8,397 nt of DNA from Acidobacteriota bacterium (GTDB taxonomy: Bacteria > Acidobacteriota > Terriglobia > Bryobacterales > Bryobacteraceae): contig JAMCRM010000115.1 in assembly GCA_023380575.1 (NCBI GenBank), forward strand, positions 1 to 8,397, written 5' to 3'. A program made the position numbers and the translations under genes. The notes below the pieces were generated by a model. The model had not been told where the DNA came from. It worked only from the letters and a program-made list of their open reading frames with translations, and did not search any database. This document shows positions 1-5,810 of this stretch, piece after piece (position 1 is the first letter of the stretch; each line of letters begins with the position of its first letter).

Positions 1-58
1 CCAGCCACGTAGACTGCCCGGAGCCCGGTAATCCCACCATCAGGACAATGCGCCGCAT
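1..58 (-). CDS. P-loop NTPase/kinase-like protein, N-terminal 19 codons only
   Basis: Reading leftward from the ATG at 58-56, the frame gives MRRIVLMVGLPGSGQSTWL and runs off the window edge. A hydrophobic beta strand followed by GLPGSGxST is the Walker A loop of small P-loop kinases and AAA-type ATPases, which bind ATP phosphates. The residue that is normally the invariant lysine (GSGKST) is glutamine here, codon CAG at 16-14. One base change from AAG would explain it, so it is either a real non-canonical P-loop or a base error. The start lies 5 bp after the stop of the DUF3467 gene on the same strand, so the two are probably co-transcribed and perhaps translationally coupled; the local Shine-Dalgarno is weak (TAGG). 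Too little is present to name the family. The call rests on the motif, its position at the extreme N terminus and the tight gene spacing. Confidence 0.55.
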   Translation of the reverse strand, partial: MRRIVLMVGLPGSGQSTWL

Positions 59-63
59 GGCGC

Positions 64-357
64 CTACTGCACCGCGCCGCCCTGGTGCTGCGGTTCGACG
101 CGGATTTCGCCGAAAGCCGCTTCGTACTGCTGCACGTTCTGCTGTAAGACGTTCAGCAGCATCTTGGCCTGTTGCGGGCTGATGTAGACACCCTGGAAAT
201 TGAGGATGGAGAAGTTCTCGGGCGAAGTCTGGGTTACTCTCCCGAACATCAGAAAGAAGTCGCACAGGGCCACGCGGACCTGCACGCTGTTGGCGTAGCC
301 TTCGCGGTAGTCCGGACCGCTCGATACTTCGATCTTGGGCTGCTGGGGCTGATTCAT
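64..357 (-). CDS. DUF3467 family protein
   Basis: A 97-residue soluble protein. I recognise the DUF3467 pattern: an early YANSVQVRVALCDFFLMFG segment (residues 21-39), a central strand region (SILNFQGVYIS, 50-60) and a helix SPQQAKMLLNVLQQN leading into YEAAFGEI (60-85). This is the family's full usual length. Its biochemical role is not established; members are small and lack catalytic motifs. Both termini are Gln/Pro-rich and look disordered. The ATG at 357 is well supported by GAGGA ending 4 bases upstream, and the stop is TAG at 66-64. A P-loop gene starts 5 bp beyond the stop, suggesting an operon. No signal peptide or membrane segment is visible. Confidence 0.88.
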   Translation of the reverse strand: MNQPQQPKIEVSSGPDYREGYANSVQVRVALCDFFLMFGRVTQTSPENFSILNFQGVYISPQQAKMLLNVLQQNVQQYEAAFGEIRVEPQHQGGAVQ

Positions 358-525
358 ACGTTCCTCAGCGTAGCATCCCTTCCGATGACCGTATTCCCGA
401 TTGCCGGACGGCGGATTCCCGCGGGCCCGATCACAGGTGGCAAACTCCCAGACGAATGAAAATTTATTCTAAATTGGCAGAACCCTTGCTTATGGAAATG
501 CGTCCGATGTAATGAGGGCAGGGAC
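358..525. promoter_or_regulatory. Divergent intergenic region with AT-rich island
   Basis: This 168-bp gap separates the divergent starts of the DUF3467 gene and the first small Cys-rich gene, so it should contain promoters for both. Most of it is GC-rich, but 455-475 is an AT-rich island that includes TAGAAT on the minus strand (471-466). A plus-strand TGTAAT (508-513) with TTGCTT (486-491, 16-bp spacing) resembles a sigma70 promoter, but its start site would fall almost on the ribosome-binding site of the gene at 526. No -35 box could be paired with TAGAAT. The region is called from gene orientation and composition; exact promoter positions are not supported. Confidence 0.35.
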
Positions 526-705
526 ATGAAGGGTACAGTGGAGCGGTTCTTGAGGGGTGAGGTCCACTGTCCGATCTGCACCCACACGGTGCCGGCGGCT
601 GTGGAAAACGGAGGCAGGCGGGTTGTCGCAGGGCAGAAGTGCCCGCGGTGCTCAGCCAAGCTGGACGCGGCCGTGGTGGTCCGGACGCTGCAGGCAGCGG
701 CATAG
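526..705 (+). CDS. 59-residue zinc-ribbon-like small protein
   Basis: This short frame starts at ATG 526 and ends at TAG 703-705. AGGG runs lie just upstream (515-518 and 520-523), giving a reasonable ribosome-binding site. The protein has two metal-binding-type pairs, CPIC (Cys15, Cys18) and CPRC (Cys39, Cys42), 20 residues apart, which fits a single treble-clef or zinc-ribbon site. Between them lies an Ala/Val stretch followed by GGRRVV; the tail after Cys42 is likely an amphipathic helix (AKLDAAVVVRTLQAAA). I do not recognise a named family. It is followed 64 bp later by another small four-Cys protein, and the pair may form an operon. The start and Cys pattern are seen; zinc binding is inferred. 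A nucleic-acid-binding or protein-interaction role would be guesswork. Confidence 0.6.
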   Translation: MKGTVERFLRGEVHCPICTHTVPAAVENGGRRVVAGQKCPRCSAKLDAAVVVRTLQAAA

Positions 706-769
706 CGTTACAGATTCGCGTCCTTGTGGAATTGGGATCAGTGAGATATCGTATTCAGGGGATTGGGAT

Positions 770-994
770 ATGAGACGGAAATTACAACCCAAGCCGGAGC
801 CCGTAGTACCGGCCGAAATTCTGGAACAGGCTAAGCGGTCGGTTTCCACCGATCAGCTTAAAAAGGTCATCAAATGCATGGTCTGCGGCGCTGAGACCAA
901 TGACTCGACCGCCGAACCGCTGTGCTGGGTTTGCCGCCGTCTCAAGATCAGCGCCTGGCGCGACATAGAGCAGCAGATGCCCGCTCAGGAGTGA
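770..994 (+). CDS. 74-residue four-cysteine zinc-ribbon-like protein
   Basis: The ATG at 770 is chosen because AGGGGA (757-762) lies 7 bases upstream. Extending the frame further upstream only runs through the preceding gene in another frame. The N-terminal 35 residues are basic and proline-bearing (RRKLQPKPEPVVPAEIL). The core has CMVC (Cys36, Cys39) and CWVC (Cys52, Cys55) separated by 12 residues, a compact zinc-ribbon arrangement. After it comes RRLKISAWRDIEQQ, a basic then amphipathic helix. No named family is recognised. The stop (992-994) lies inside the 3' end of the convergent cyclodeaminase-family gene, so the two overlap tail to tail by 10 bp (985-994). Zinc binding is inferred from Cys spacing; the function is unknown. 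Confidence 0.7.
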   Translation: MRRKLQPKPEPVVPAEILEQAKRSVSTDQLKKVIKCMVCGAETNDSTAEPLCWVCRRLKISAWRDIEQQMPAQE

Positions 995-1938
995 GCCGCG
1001 CCCAGGGACCGGCCCGCGCCGGTTTCCACGGCGCGCCGGTACACGTAGCCGGCGGCGGCAACATCCTCCACCGCCAGTCCGATGGATTTGAAGACCGTGA
1101 CATCGTTTGGCCGGGCGCGCCCCACGGCTCGCCCGGCCAAAACGTCTTTCAGCTCCACCACGCGGTTCCACTCGCCAGCCTCCAGCGCAAGCACCAGATC
1201 GCCAGCCTCCAGGCGGGCCTGTTCGAGGGAATCCACAACCAACTTTTCGGCCTTCCGTACAAATTCGGCGGGTAGTTCCCTACGTTCTGCGTGGTTGGAG
1301 CCCATGGCATTGACATGGGTACCTGGCGCGATCCAGCCGGCTTCCAGCACCGGCTCACGCGAATTTGTAGCCGTAATCACAACTCCTGCGTCCCGCACGG
1401 CGTCTTGGGCGCTGGCCGCGGCCTCGACTGGAATTCCAAGTTTGTCCGTGTACTCCCGGGCGAAAGCGGCACGTTTTTCCGGCGTCGGCCCCCACACCCT
1501 TCCATAGTTGAGGCGCCGCACCGAGGCAACCGCCTCCAACTGGGTGCGCGCCTGGTAGCCCGTGCCGATCATCCCCACCGTATCCGCCTCCGGCCTGGCC
1601 AGAAGATCGGTCGCCAAGCCGCTCGCCGCTCCGGTGCGAATCTGCCCCAGCGCGTCCGCCTGGAGGACGGCCAGCAGTGCGGCGTCTTCGGCGCGGTAAA
1701 GCAGGAAAACGAATCGCGCCCCATGTTTGGGATGCGTCGAATATACTTTGGCGCCGAAAAATTCCCCGTCGCCCCCCGCCATGTAATGCAGCACCGACCC
1801 GGTTGGCAGAACCAGGCGCTGGCGCGGCTGGTTCAAGGCCTCCTTCTTCGCCAGCCGCCCGAAGGCGTCGCGCATCAGCCGTAGGGCCTCTCCCATCGGG
1901 AGCAGTTGCCGCACATCGCCCTCGGTCAGGAAGAGCAT
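985..1938 (-). CDS. Ornithine cyclodeaminase/mu-crystallin family dehydrogenase
   Basis: A 317-residue full-length NAD(P)-dependent enzyme of the OCD/mu-crystallin family, which includes ornithine cyclodeaminase, archaeal alanine dehydrogenase and cyclic ketimine reductases. Visible hallmarks are the N-terminal LTEGDVRQLLPMGEALRLM; the probable substrate lysine in FGAKVYS (Lys64); RTGAASGLAT (101-110); the dinucleotide-binding GTGYQA (Gly125, Gly127, Ala130); and the C-terminal signature FKSIGLAVEDVAAA (283-296). At the place where true ornithine cyclodeaminases carry a catalytic Asp in a GxDxxGKxEL-type loop, this protein has GSNHAERREL, with Asn215. This argues for reductase or dehydrogenase chemistry rather than ornithine deamination. 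Start ATG 1938 is chosen because homology begins there. The SD-like TAGGAG sits only 1 base before it, which is tight. It diverges from the ABC operon across 24 bp. The exact substrate is unknown. Confidence 0.9.
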   Translation of the reverse strand: MLFLTEGDVRQLLPMGEALRLMRDAFGRLAKKEALNQPRQRLVLPTGSVLHYMAGGDGEFFGAKVYSTHPKHGARFVFLLYRAEDAALLAVLQADALGQIRTGAASGLATDLLARPEADTVGMIGTGYQARTQLEAVASVRRLNYGRVWGPTPEKRAAFAREYTDKLGIPVEAAASAQDAVRDAGVVITATNSREPVLEAGWIAPGTHVNAMGSNHAERRELPAEFVRKAEKLVVDSLEQARLEAGDLVLALEAGEWNRVVELKDVLAGRAVGRARPNDVTVFKSIGLAVEDVAAAGYVYRRAVETGAGRSLGAAHS

Positions 1939-1962
1939 ACTCCTACGATACGATAGGAAGCG
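1939..1962. promoter_or_regulatory. 24-bp divergent start region with paired Shine-Dalgarno sites
   Basis: The starts of the cyclodeaminase-family gene (minus) and the ABC ATPase (plus) are only 24 bp apart. The gap contains TCCTA (1941-1945) and TAGGA (1954-1958) as inverted arms around CGATACGA. Read on the plus strand the right arm gives AGGAAG, the ribosome-binding site of the ATPase, 4 bases from its ATG counted from AGGA. Read on the minus strand the left arm gives TAGGAG, next to the cyclodeaminase ATG. There is also a tandem CGATA-CGATA. There is no room for a promoter here, so each gene's promoter must lie inside the other's coding sequence. The inverted repeat may simply reflect two SD sites facing away from each other. 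Confidence 0.6.
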
Positions 1963-2712
1963 ATGACGGCCCCGGCCATCGCGGTTTCCCAACTGCGGAA
2001 AGTGTACGGCGGCAAGGCTGCCGTGGATGGACTGAATCTCGTCGTTCCGCACGGCAGCTTTTTCGGCTTTTTGGGGCCGAACGGCGCGGGGAAGTCCACC
2101 ACCATCCGGATGCTTACGGGGCTGGCCCCTCCCACTTCCGGCAGCATCGAGATTCTCGGCCTGCGCATGCCGGAGGAGGAAACCGAAATCAAGCGCCGCA
2201 TCGGGTTGGTGCCGGATGAATCGCTGCTTTTCGACCGGCTTACCGGCGGGGAGTACCTGGAATTCGTGGGCCGCATGTACGGTCTTCCGCGTTCCGTGGC
2301 CATCGAGCGCGCGCTCGCCCTGCTGGAACTGTTCGAACTCCCCGCGCGCCGTAAGCTGATCGCGGAGTACTCGCGCGGCATGCGCAAGCGCACCGCCATG
2401 GCGGCGGCGCTGATTCATCATCCGGACCTGTTCCTGCTGGACGAGCCTTTTGAGGGCGTGGATGCCGTAGGCGCGCGGCTCATGAAGGATATTCTTCTAA
2501 ACCAGGTCCGGCGCGGCGCCACCATCTTCCTGACCTCGCACGTGCTGGAGGTGGTGGAGCGCCTTTGCGACCGCGTGGCCATCATCAACGAGGGGCGCAT
2601 GGTGATGGAAGGCGCGCTGGCCGACCTGCGGGCGGGCGCCGAATCGCTGGAGGATATCTTCGTCCGGGTAGTGGGCGCGGAGCGCGCCTTCGCGAGGCTG
2701 GAGTGGTTGTAA
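1963..2712 (+). CDS. ABC transporter ATP-binding protein (ABC-2 exporter type)
   Basis: A 249-residue ABC ATPase that would power the membrane protein encoded directly downstream. All core motifs are present: Walker A GPNGAGKST (38-46); a Q-loop region GLVPDES (81-87), where glutamine is replaced, as is frequent in ABC-2 exporters; the signature YSRGMRKR (136-143) in place of LSGGQ; Walker B LFLLDEP (156-162) with FEGVD as the D-loop; and the switch histidine in TSH (His193). The short C-terminal tail has SLEDIFVRVVG, typical of single-domain ABC-2 ATPases. ATG 1963 is preceded by AGGAAG. The stop TAA (2710-2712) lies 10 bp into the permease frame, indicating translational coupling. The protein is cytoplasmic and membrane-associated as a dimer. 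The substrate cannot be read from the ATPase. Confidence 0.95.
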   Translation: MTAPAIAVSQLRKVYGGKAAVDGLNLVVPHGSFFGFLGPNGAGKSTTIRMLTGLAPPTSGSIEILGLRMPEEETEIKRRIGLVPDESLLFDRLTGGEYLEFVGRMYGLPRSVAIERALALLELFELPARRKLIAEYSRGMRKRTAMAAALIHHPDLFLLDEPFEGVDAVGARLMKDILLNQVRRGATIFLTSHVLEVVERLCDRVAIINEGRMVMEGALADLRAGAESLEDIFVRVVGAERAFARLEWL

Positions 2713-4313
2713 TCGCCGCTATTTTGCGGGCGCAACTGCTCGGCATGCGCATGGTGCTGCGCGATTCGAGCCGCCGGGGGGCCGTCTTCTCCGCGCTGGT
2801 GGGGCTGATCTGGTATGGCTTCTGGGGGTTCATCGGCTTCGGCGCATTCGCGTATACTTCCGACCCGAACGCGCGCGCCCAAATCGAGCGGTGGCTGCCC
2901 GCCGGGCTCCTGCTCCTGCTTTTCTGGTGGCAGCTTGCTCCCGTGATGACGGGGAACTTCGGCGCCACGCTTGACATACGCAAGCTGCTGGTTTACCCCG
3001 TCCCGCGTGGCAAACTGTACACCGTCGAGGTGCTGCTCCGCATCACCGCTTGCGGGGAAAACCTGCTGGTGGTGGCGGGAATCGGCCTGGGGCTGGCTGC
3101 CAATCCGGCTTTCGGAAACCAGCCGCGCATTGTCGCGGGCCTGATGCTGTTCGTGCTCTTCAACGTGCTGCTGAACGCCGGTCTGCGCAGCCTGCTGGAG
3201 CGATTGTTCTCCTACCGCCGTCTGCGTGAGTGGATGATCATTCTGGTTGTGCTGCTCACGGCCCTTCCGCGCCTTCTGTGGGCGAAGCATGTGGGCGCGC
3301 AAGCGCTGGAAGCGATAGCCGAAGCCGTAAGCGGGCGCTGGTGGCCCTGGACCGCCGCGGCCCACCTCGCCATCGGAACGGACCCGGCGCCGGCACTAGG
3401 GCTGATGGCCGCCTTCTGCTGTGCCGCCTGGCTTTTCAGCCGGCAACAGTTCGAGCGCAACCTCCGGCACGACCCGCAGGCCGCCGGAGCCACCCCGGCG
3501 CATGCGCGCTACGCCGGCTGGGCCGATCAACTCTTCCGGCTGCCCTCCTGCTTACTGCCCGATCCTCTTGCCACCATCGTGGAGAAGGAACTCCGTTCCC
3601 TGAGCCGCACGCCGCGCTTCCGCACGGTATTCGTCATGGGATTCACTTTCGGGCTGCTGGTCTGGCTGCCCATGATTCTTCGCGGCCCCGGCCTCCATTC
3701 CGGGCTGCAGCAGCACTTTTTAGCCGTGGTGAGCCTTTACGCGTTGATTCTGTTGGGGCAGATCTCCTATTGGAATGCCTTCGGTTTTGACCGCACGGCG
3801 GCGCAGTACTGGTTTAGCGCGCCGGTCCCGCTGGGGTTCGTCCTGGGCGGCAAAAACCTGGCGGCTGCGCTGTTCATTCTTCTAGAGGTGTTGGCCGTGA
3901 CGGCGGCCTGCCTGGCCCTGCGGTTGGCGATCTCTCCGGCGCGGATTCTGGAGGCATATCTTGTGGCGCCGGTCGCTTCGCTCTACATGATCTCGCTGGG
4001 AAACCTCAGTTCGGTGCACTTTCCCAGGCCCATGAACCCCGAGCAGGTCTCGCGCGGCGGCGCGGGAGGCCGTGCCCAGGGGCTGGTGTTCCTGGTCTAC
4101 CCCGCGGCCCTTGCGCCCGTGCTGCTGGCCTACCTGGCGCGTTACGCGTTCGGAAGCGAAGCCGTTTTTTACCTGGTCCTGGCGTTTGCGGCTGTCCTGG
4201 GAGCGGTGGTCTATCGGGTTTCCATGGAATCCGCCGTAAGCGCCGCTTTGCGCCGCCGCGAGCAGATCGTCGCCGCGCTGGCCACCGGCCAGGGACCGGC
4301 GGCCACCGAGTGA
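2703..4313 (+). CDS. ABC-2 type exporter permease, about 12 TM segments
   Basis: A 536-residue polytopic membrane protein. GTG 2703 is chosen because GAGG (2694-2697) lies 5 bases upstream, the hydrophobic N terminus begins there, and it overlaps the ATPase stop by 10 bp; an ATG at 2745 is a less likely alternative. Hydrophobic segments lie roughly at 28-50, 66-83, 111-133, 142-160, 175-193, 228-245, 307-326, 338-358, 375-410 (possibly one or two passes), 415-435, 458-482 and 486-505, suggesting two six-helix halves in one chain. Conserved-looking soluble elements are VEKELRSLSRTPRFR (293-307), just before the second half, and LGNLSSVHFPRPMNP (432-446). With the upstream ATPase it would form an exporter, probably as an ATPase dimer with this double-length permease. 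The cargo is unknown; no dedicated substrate genes are adjacent. Confidence 0.88.
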   Translation: MVVIAAILRAQLLGMRMVLRDSSRRGAVFSALVGLIWYGFWGFIGFGAFAYTSDPNARAQIERWLPAGLLLLLFWWQLAPVMTGNFGATLDIRKLLVYPVPRGKLYTVEVLLRITACGENLLVVAGIGLGLAANPAFGNQPRIVAGLMLFVLFNVLLNAGLRSLLERLFSYRRLREWMIILVVLLTALPRLLWAKHVGAQALEAIAEAVSGRWWPWTAAAHLAIGTDPAPALGLMAAFCCAAWLFSRQQFERNLRHDPQAAGATPAHARYAGWADQLFRLPSCLLPDPLATIVEKELRSLSRTPRFRTVFVMGFTFGLLVWLPMILRGPGLHSGLQQHFLAVVSLYALILLGQISYWNAFGFDRTAAQYWFSAPVPLGFVLGGKNLAAALFILLEVLAVTAACLALRLAISPARILEAYLVAPVASLYMISLGNLSSVHFPRPMNPEQVSRGGAGGRAQGLVFLVYPAALAPVLLAYLARYAFGSEAVFYLVLAFAAVLGAVVYRVSMESAVSAALRRREQIVAALATGQGPAATE

Positions 4314-4340
4314 TATACCTGCCCATCGTGGTTCGCATGG

Positions 4341-4360
4341 CGCAGGCGGTTTCCCCTGCG
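4341..4360 (+). terminator. Weak hairpin after the permease gene
   Basis: CGCAGG (4341-4346) and CCTGCG (4355-4360) form a 6-bp stem with an 8-base loop, 28 bp after the ABC permease stop. No U-run follows, so an intrinsic terminator is doubtful. It could instead slow polymerase or protect the 3' end. The larger hairpin repeat begins 20 bp further on and could fulfil the same role. Confidence 0.25.
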
Positions 4361-4380
4361 AGCTAGTGCTTAGCGGCTCA

Positions 4381-4497
4381 TGTGGGGCGGGCTCTCAGCC
4401 CGCGGCGGCCTTCCAGGCCGCCTCTTCGTGGCCCGCACGACCGCCGTTCGAGAACGGGCGGCCCGGGGGCCGCCGCAGCCCACGGGGCCGCCCCACA
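4381..4497 (+). repeat. Multi-hairpin inverted-repeat element, copy 1
   Basis: A 117-bp non-coding element in the gap between the convergent permease and enolase-family genes. Perfect 10-bp terminal inverted repeats are TGTGGGGCGG (4381-4390) and CCGCCCCACA (4488-4497). Inside, in order: stem GCGGGCT/AGCCCGC with loop CTC (4387-4403); stem GGCGGCCT/AGGCCGCC with loop TCC (4404-4422); a core with TCGTG/CACGA (4426-4440) and CGTTC/GAACG (4445-4456); stem GGCGGCC/GGCCGCC (4457-4474); and stem GCAGCCC/GGGCCGC with loop ACG (4475-4491), holding one A.C mismatch. The outermost hairpins share bases with the terminal repeats, so only one of the two pairings can form at a time. Aligned to the copy at 7915-8027, it is the same element in opposite orientation. 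No direct target duplication was seen at its ends. It could be a REP/BIME- or MITE-like non-autonomous mobile repeat, possibly acting as a bidirectional terminator here. Confidence 0.85.
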
Positions 4498-4539
4498 ACG
4501 GCCGATCCGTGGCTCGCACGGCAGCAACTTGGTACTAGA

Positions 4540-5772
4540 TCAGCCCCACACCAGCCCGTGCTTGCGGAAGAAGGCGCGGTCCCAGTCGATTCCCAAGCCC
4601 GGCTTTTCGGGGGCGTGAATATAACCGGACTTGTCCACCGGATAGACCGCCGCGAATCCGGCCTGGAAGCCTTCCGCGTTCCAGAAGCCGGGGTCGTACA
4701 TGTACTCCAGGAATCCCGTGTTGGGAGCGGCGCACTGCATGTGCAGGTTGGCGATCATCCCCACCCCGCTTTTTCCGTGATGCGGCCCGAACGGGATGCC
4801 GAACGCCTCCGCCATGCCGGCCACTTTGCGAACGCTCGAGGCAGGTAGGTACATGGGGTCCGGCTGGATGTAACTTAGTGCCCCTTTCGCGAAGATATGG
4901 CTGAAGCCGGGCAGGCTCATGGTGCCTTCGCCGCCGGCTATGCGCAGCCGCTTCACGCTCGCCCGCACCGCCGCCATATCGTCGAGGGAACTCCGGTTGA
5001 GCGGCTCCTCCAGCCAGTAAAGTCCCATTTCATCGAGTTCCCGCGCTACCCGGATGGCGCGGGCGCGGTCCCACACGGGAGGCGGGCTGCCAGGCCGGCT
5101 ATCCCCCTGGTTGGCGTCCACCATCACGTCCATTTTGCCGCGCACCGCGTCCATCACGGTGCGGGCCAGCGCCAGATCATCCTTGACGTCTTCGTGGTGC
5201 AGGCGCAGTTTGATGGCGCGGAAGCCCAGTTCGTAGAACTTCAGGGCGTCTTCGGCGCGCTCCTGCGGCGTTTTGTTGAAGTGGACCGTGGCGGCGTACG
5301 GCTTTACCTTGGTGCCCGCCGCGCCCCACAAGCGGTAGAGCGGCTGGCCCACGGCTTTCCCGATGATGTCCCACAGGGCCACCTCCAGGAAGGACAGGCG
5401 GGCGCGCGACTTCCGCTTGTTGAAGAACTCGGTGTCATGGATTCCGATGTCGAAGGGATCTCTGCCGATGAAGTACTCTTCGGCGTGCTTCTGTACTTCG
5501 GCGCCCGTGCCGGCCGGGAGCTTATAGTCGCCGTCCATGGAAATTCCGGTGAGGCCCTGGCTGGTTTCGAACTGGGTGACGACGTAATCGCGGGTGTCCT
5601 GGGGGATTTTCTTGGGGTCCCAGGGGAGCACCAACCCCTTGCCCGTGATGACGTCCCGCACCTCCACGGTGCGAACGCGGGTGATGCGCAGCGGCTTTAC
5701 TCCCGCCGGACGTGCCGGAACGGCCAGCAGGCCCGCGGCCCCGGCCATCAAACCGAAATCTCTGCGATTCAT
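4540..5772 (-). CDS. Tat-exported mandelate racemase/enolase superfamily protein
   Basis: A 410-residue protein. It opens with MNRRDFGLMAGAAGLLAVPARPA, a twin-arginine signal (RRDF, hydrophobic stretch, Ala-rich cleavage region), predicting export of the folded enzyme. The rest is an enolase-superfamily capping domain plus barrel. Metal ligands are Asp219 (VDAN), Glu255 (WLEEP) and Glu282 (AGGEG). Likely catalytic residues are Lys188 in the second-strand motif (KLR, a KxR form of KxK), the Asp305 (QPDP) / His331 (GPHHG) dyad, and Glu356 (FLEY). These positions match the layout of mandelate racemase, whose relatives mostly dehydrate or epimerise acid sugars. The Asp219-Glu255 gap is about 10 residues longer than in mandelate racemase, owing to a Gly/Pro-rich insert (222-234). 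ATG 5772 is fixed by the Tat signal, though no clear Shine-Dalgarno precedes it. The substrate is unknown. Confidence 0.9.
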   Translation of the reverse strand: MNRRDFGLMAGAAGLLAVPARPAGVKPLRITRVRTVEVRDVITGKGLVLPWDPKKIPQDTRDYVVTQFETSQGLTGISMDGDYKLPAGTGAEVQKHAEEYFIGRDPFDIGIHDTEFFNKRKSRARLSFLEVALWDIIGKAVGQPLYRLWGAAGTKVKPYAATVHFNKTPQERAEDALKFYELGFRAIKLRLHHEDVKDDLALARTVMDAVRGKMDVMVDANQGDSRPGSPPPVWDRARAIRVARELDEMGLYWLEEPLNRSSLDDMAAVRASVKRLRIAGGEGTMSLPGFSHIFAKGALSYIQPDPMYLPASSVRKVAGMAEAFGIPFGPHHGKSGVGMIANLHMQCAAPNTGFLEYMYDPGFWNAEGFQAGFAAVYPVDKSGYIHAPEKPGLGIDWDRAFFRKHGLVWG

Positions 5773-5810
5773 ATGAACGAGATGCTACCACGGTGCCCCA
5801 GCGGCTGTGT

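Noticed and set aside
486..513. TTGCTT/TGTAAT promoter-like pair
   Set aside because: The implied start of transcription would leave only about 6 bases before ATG 526 and exclude most of the ribosome-binding site.
731..769. Direct repeat ATTGGGAT (731-738 and 762-769) before the second small gene
   Set aside because: Eight bases with no symmetry or promoter context; could be chance or an operator half-site, too weak to call.
1291..1884. Plus-strand 197-codon open frame
   Set aside because: It is antisense to the cyclodeaminase-family gene and has no motif or ribosome-binding site.
2565..2702. N-terminal extension of the permease to an upstream ATG
   Set aside because: These 46 codons are Arg/Gly-rich and overlap the ATPase gene in another frame. 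GTG 2703 has a good Shine-Dalgarno and a hydrophobic start.
2418..3365. Minus-strand 315-codon open frame
   Set aside because: It lies antisense to the ABC ATPase and permease, is rich in Gln, His, Arg and Pro, has no recognisable domain and reflects the third-position GC bias of the real genes.
4366..4848. Plus-strand 160-codon open frame across the repeat
   Set aside because: It passes through the hairpin repeat and the antisense of the enolase-family gene; low-complexity Pro/Arg/Gly sequence with no domain.
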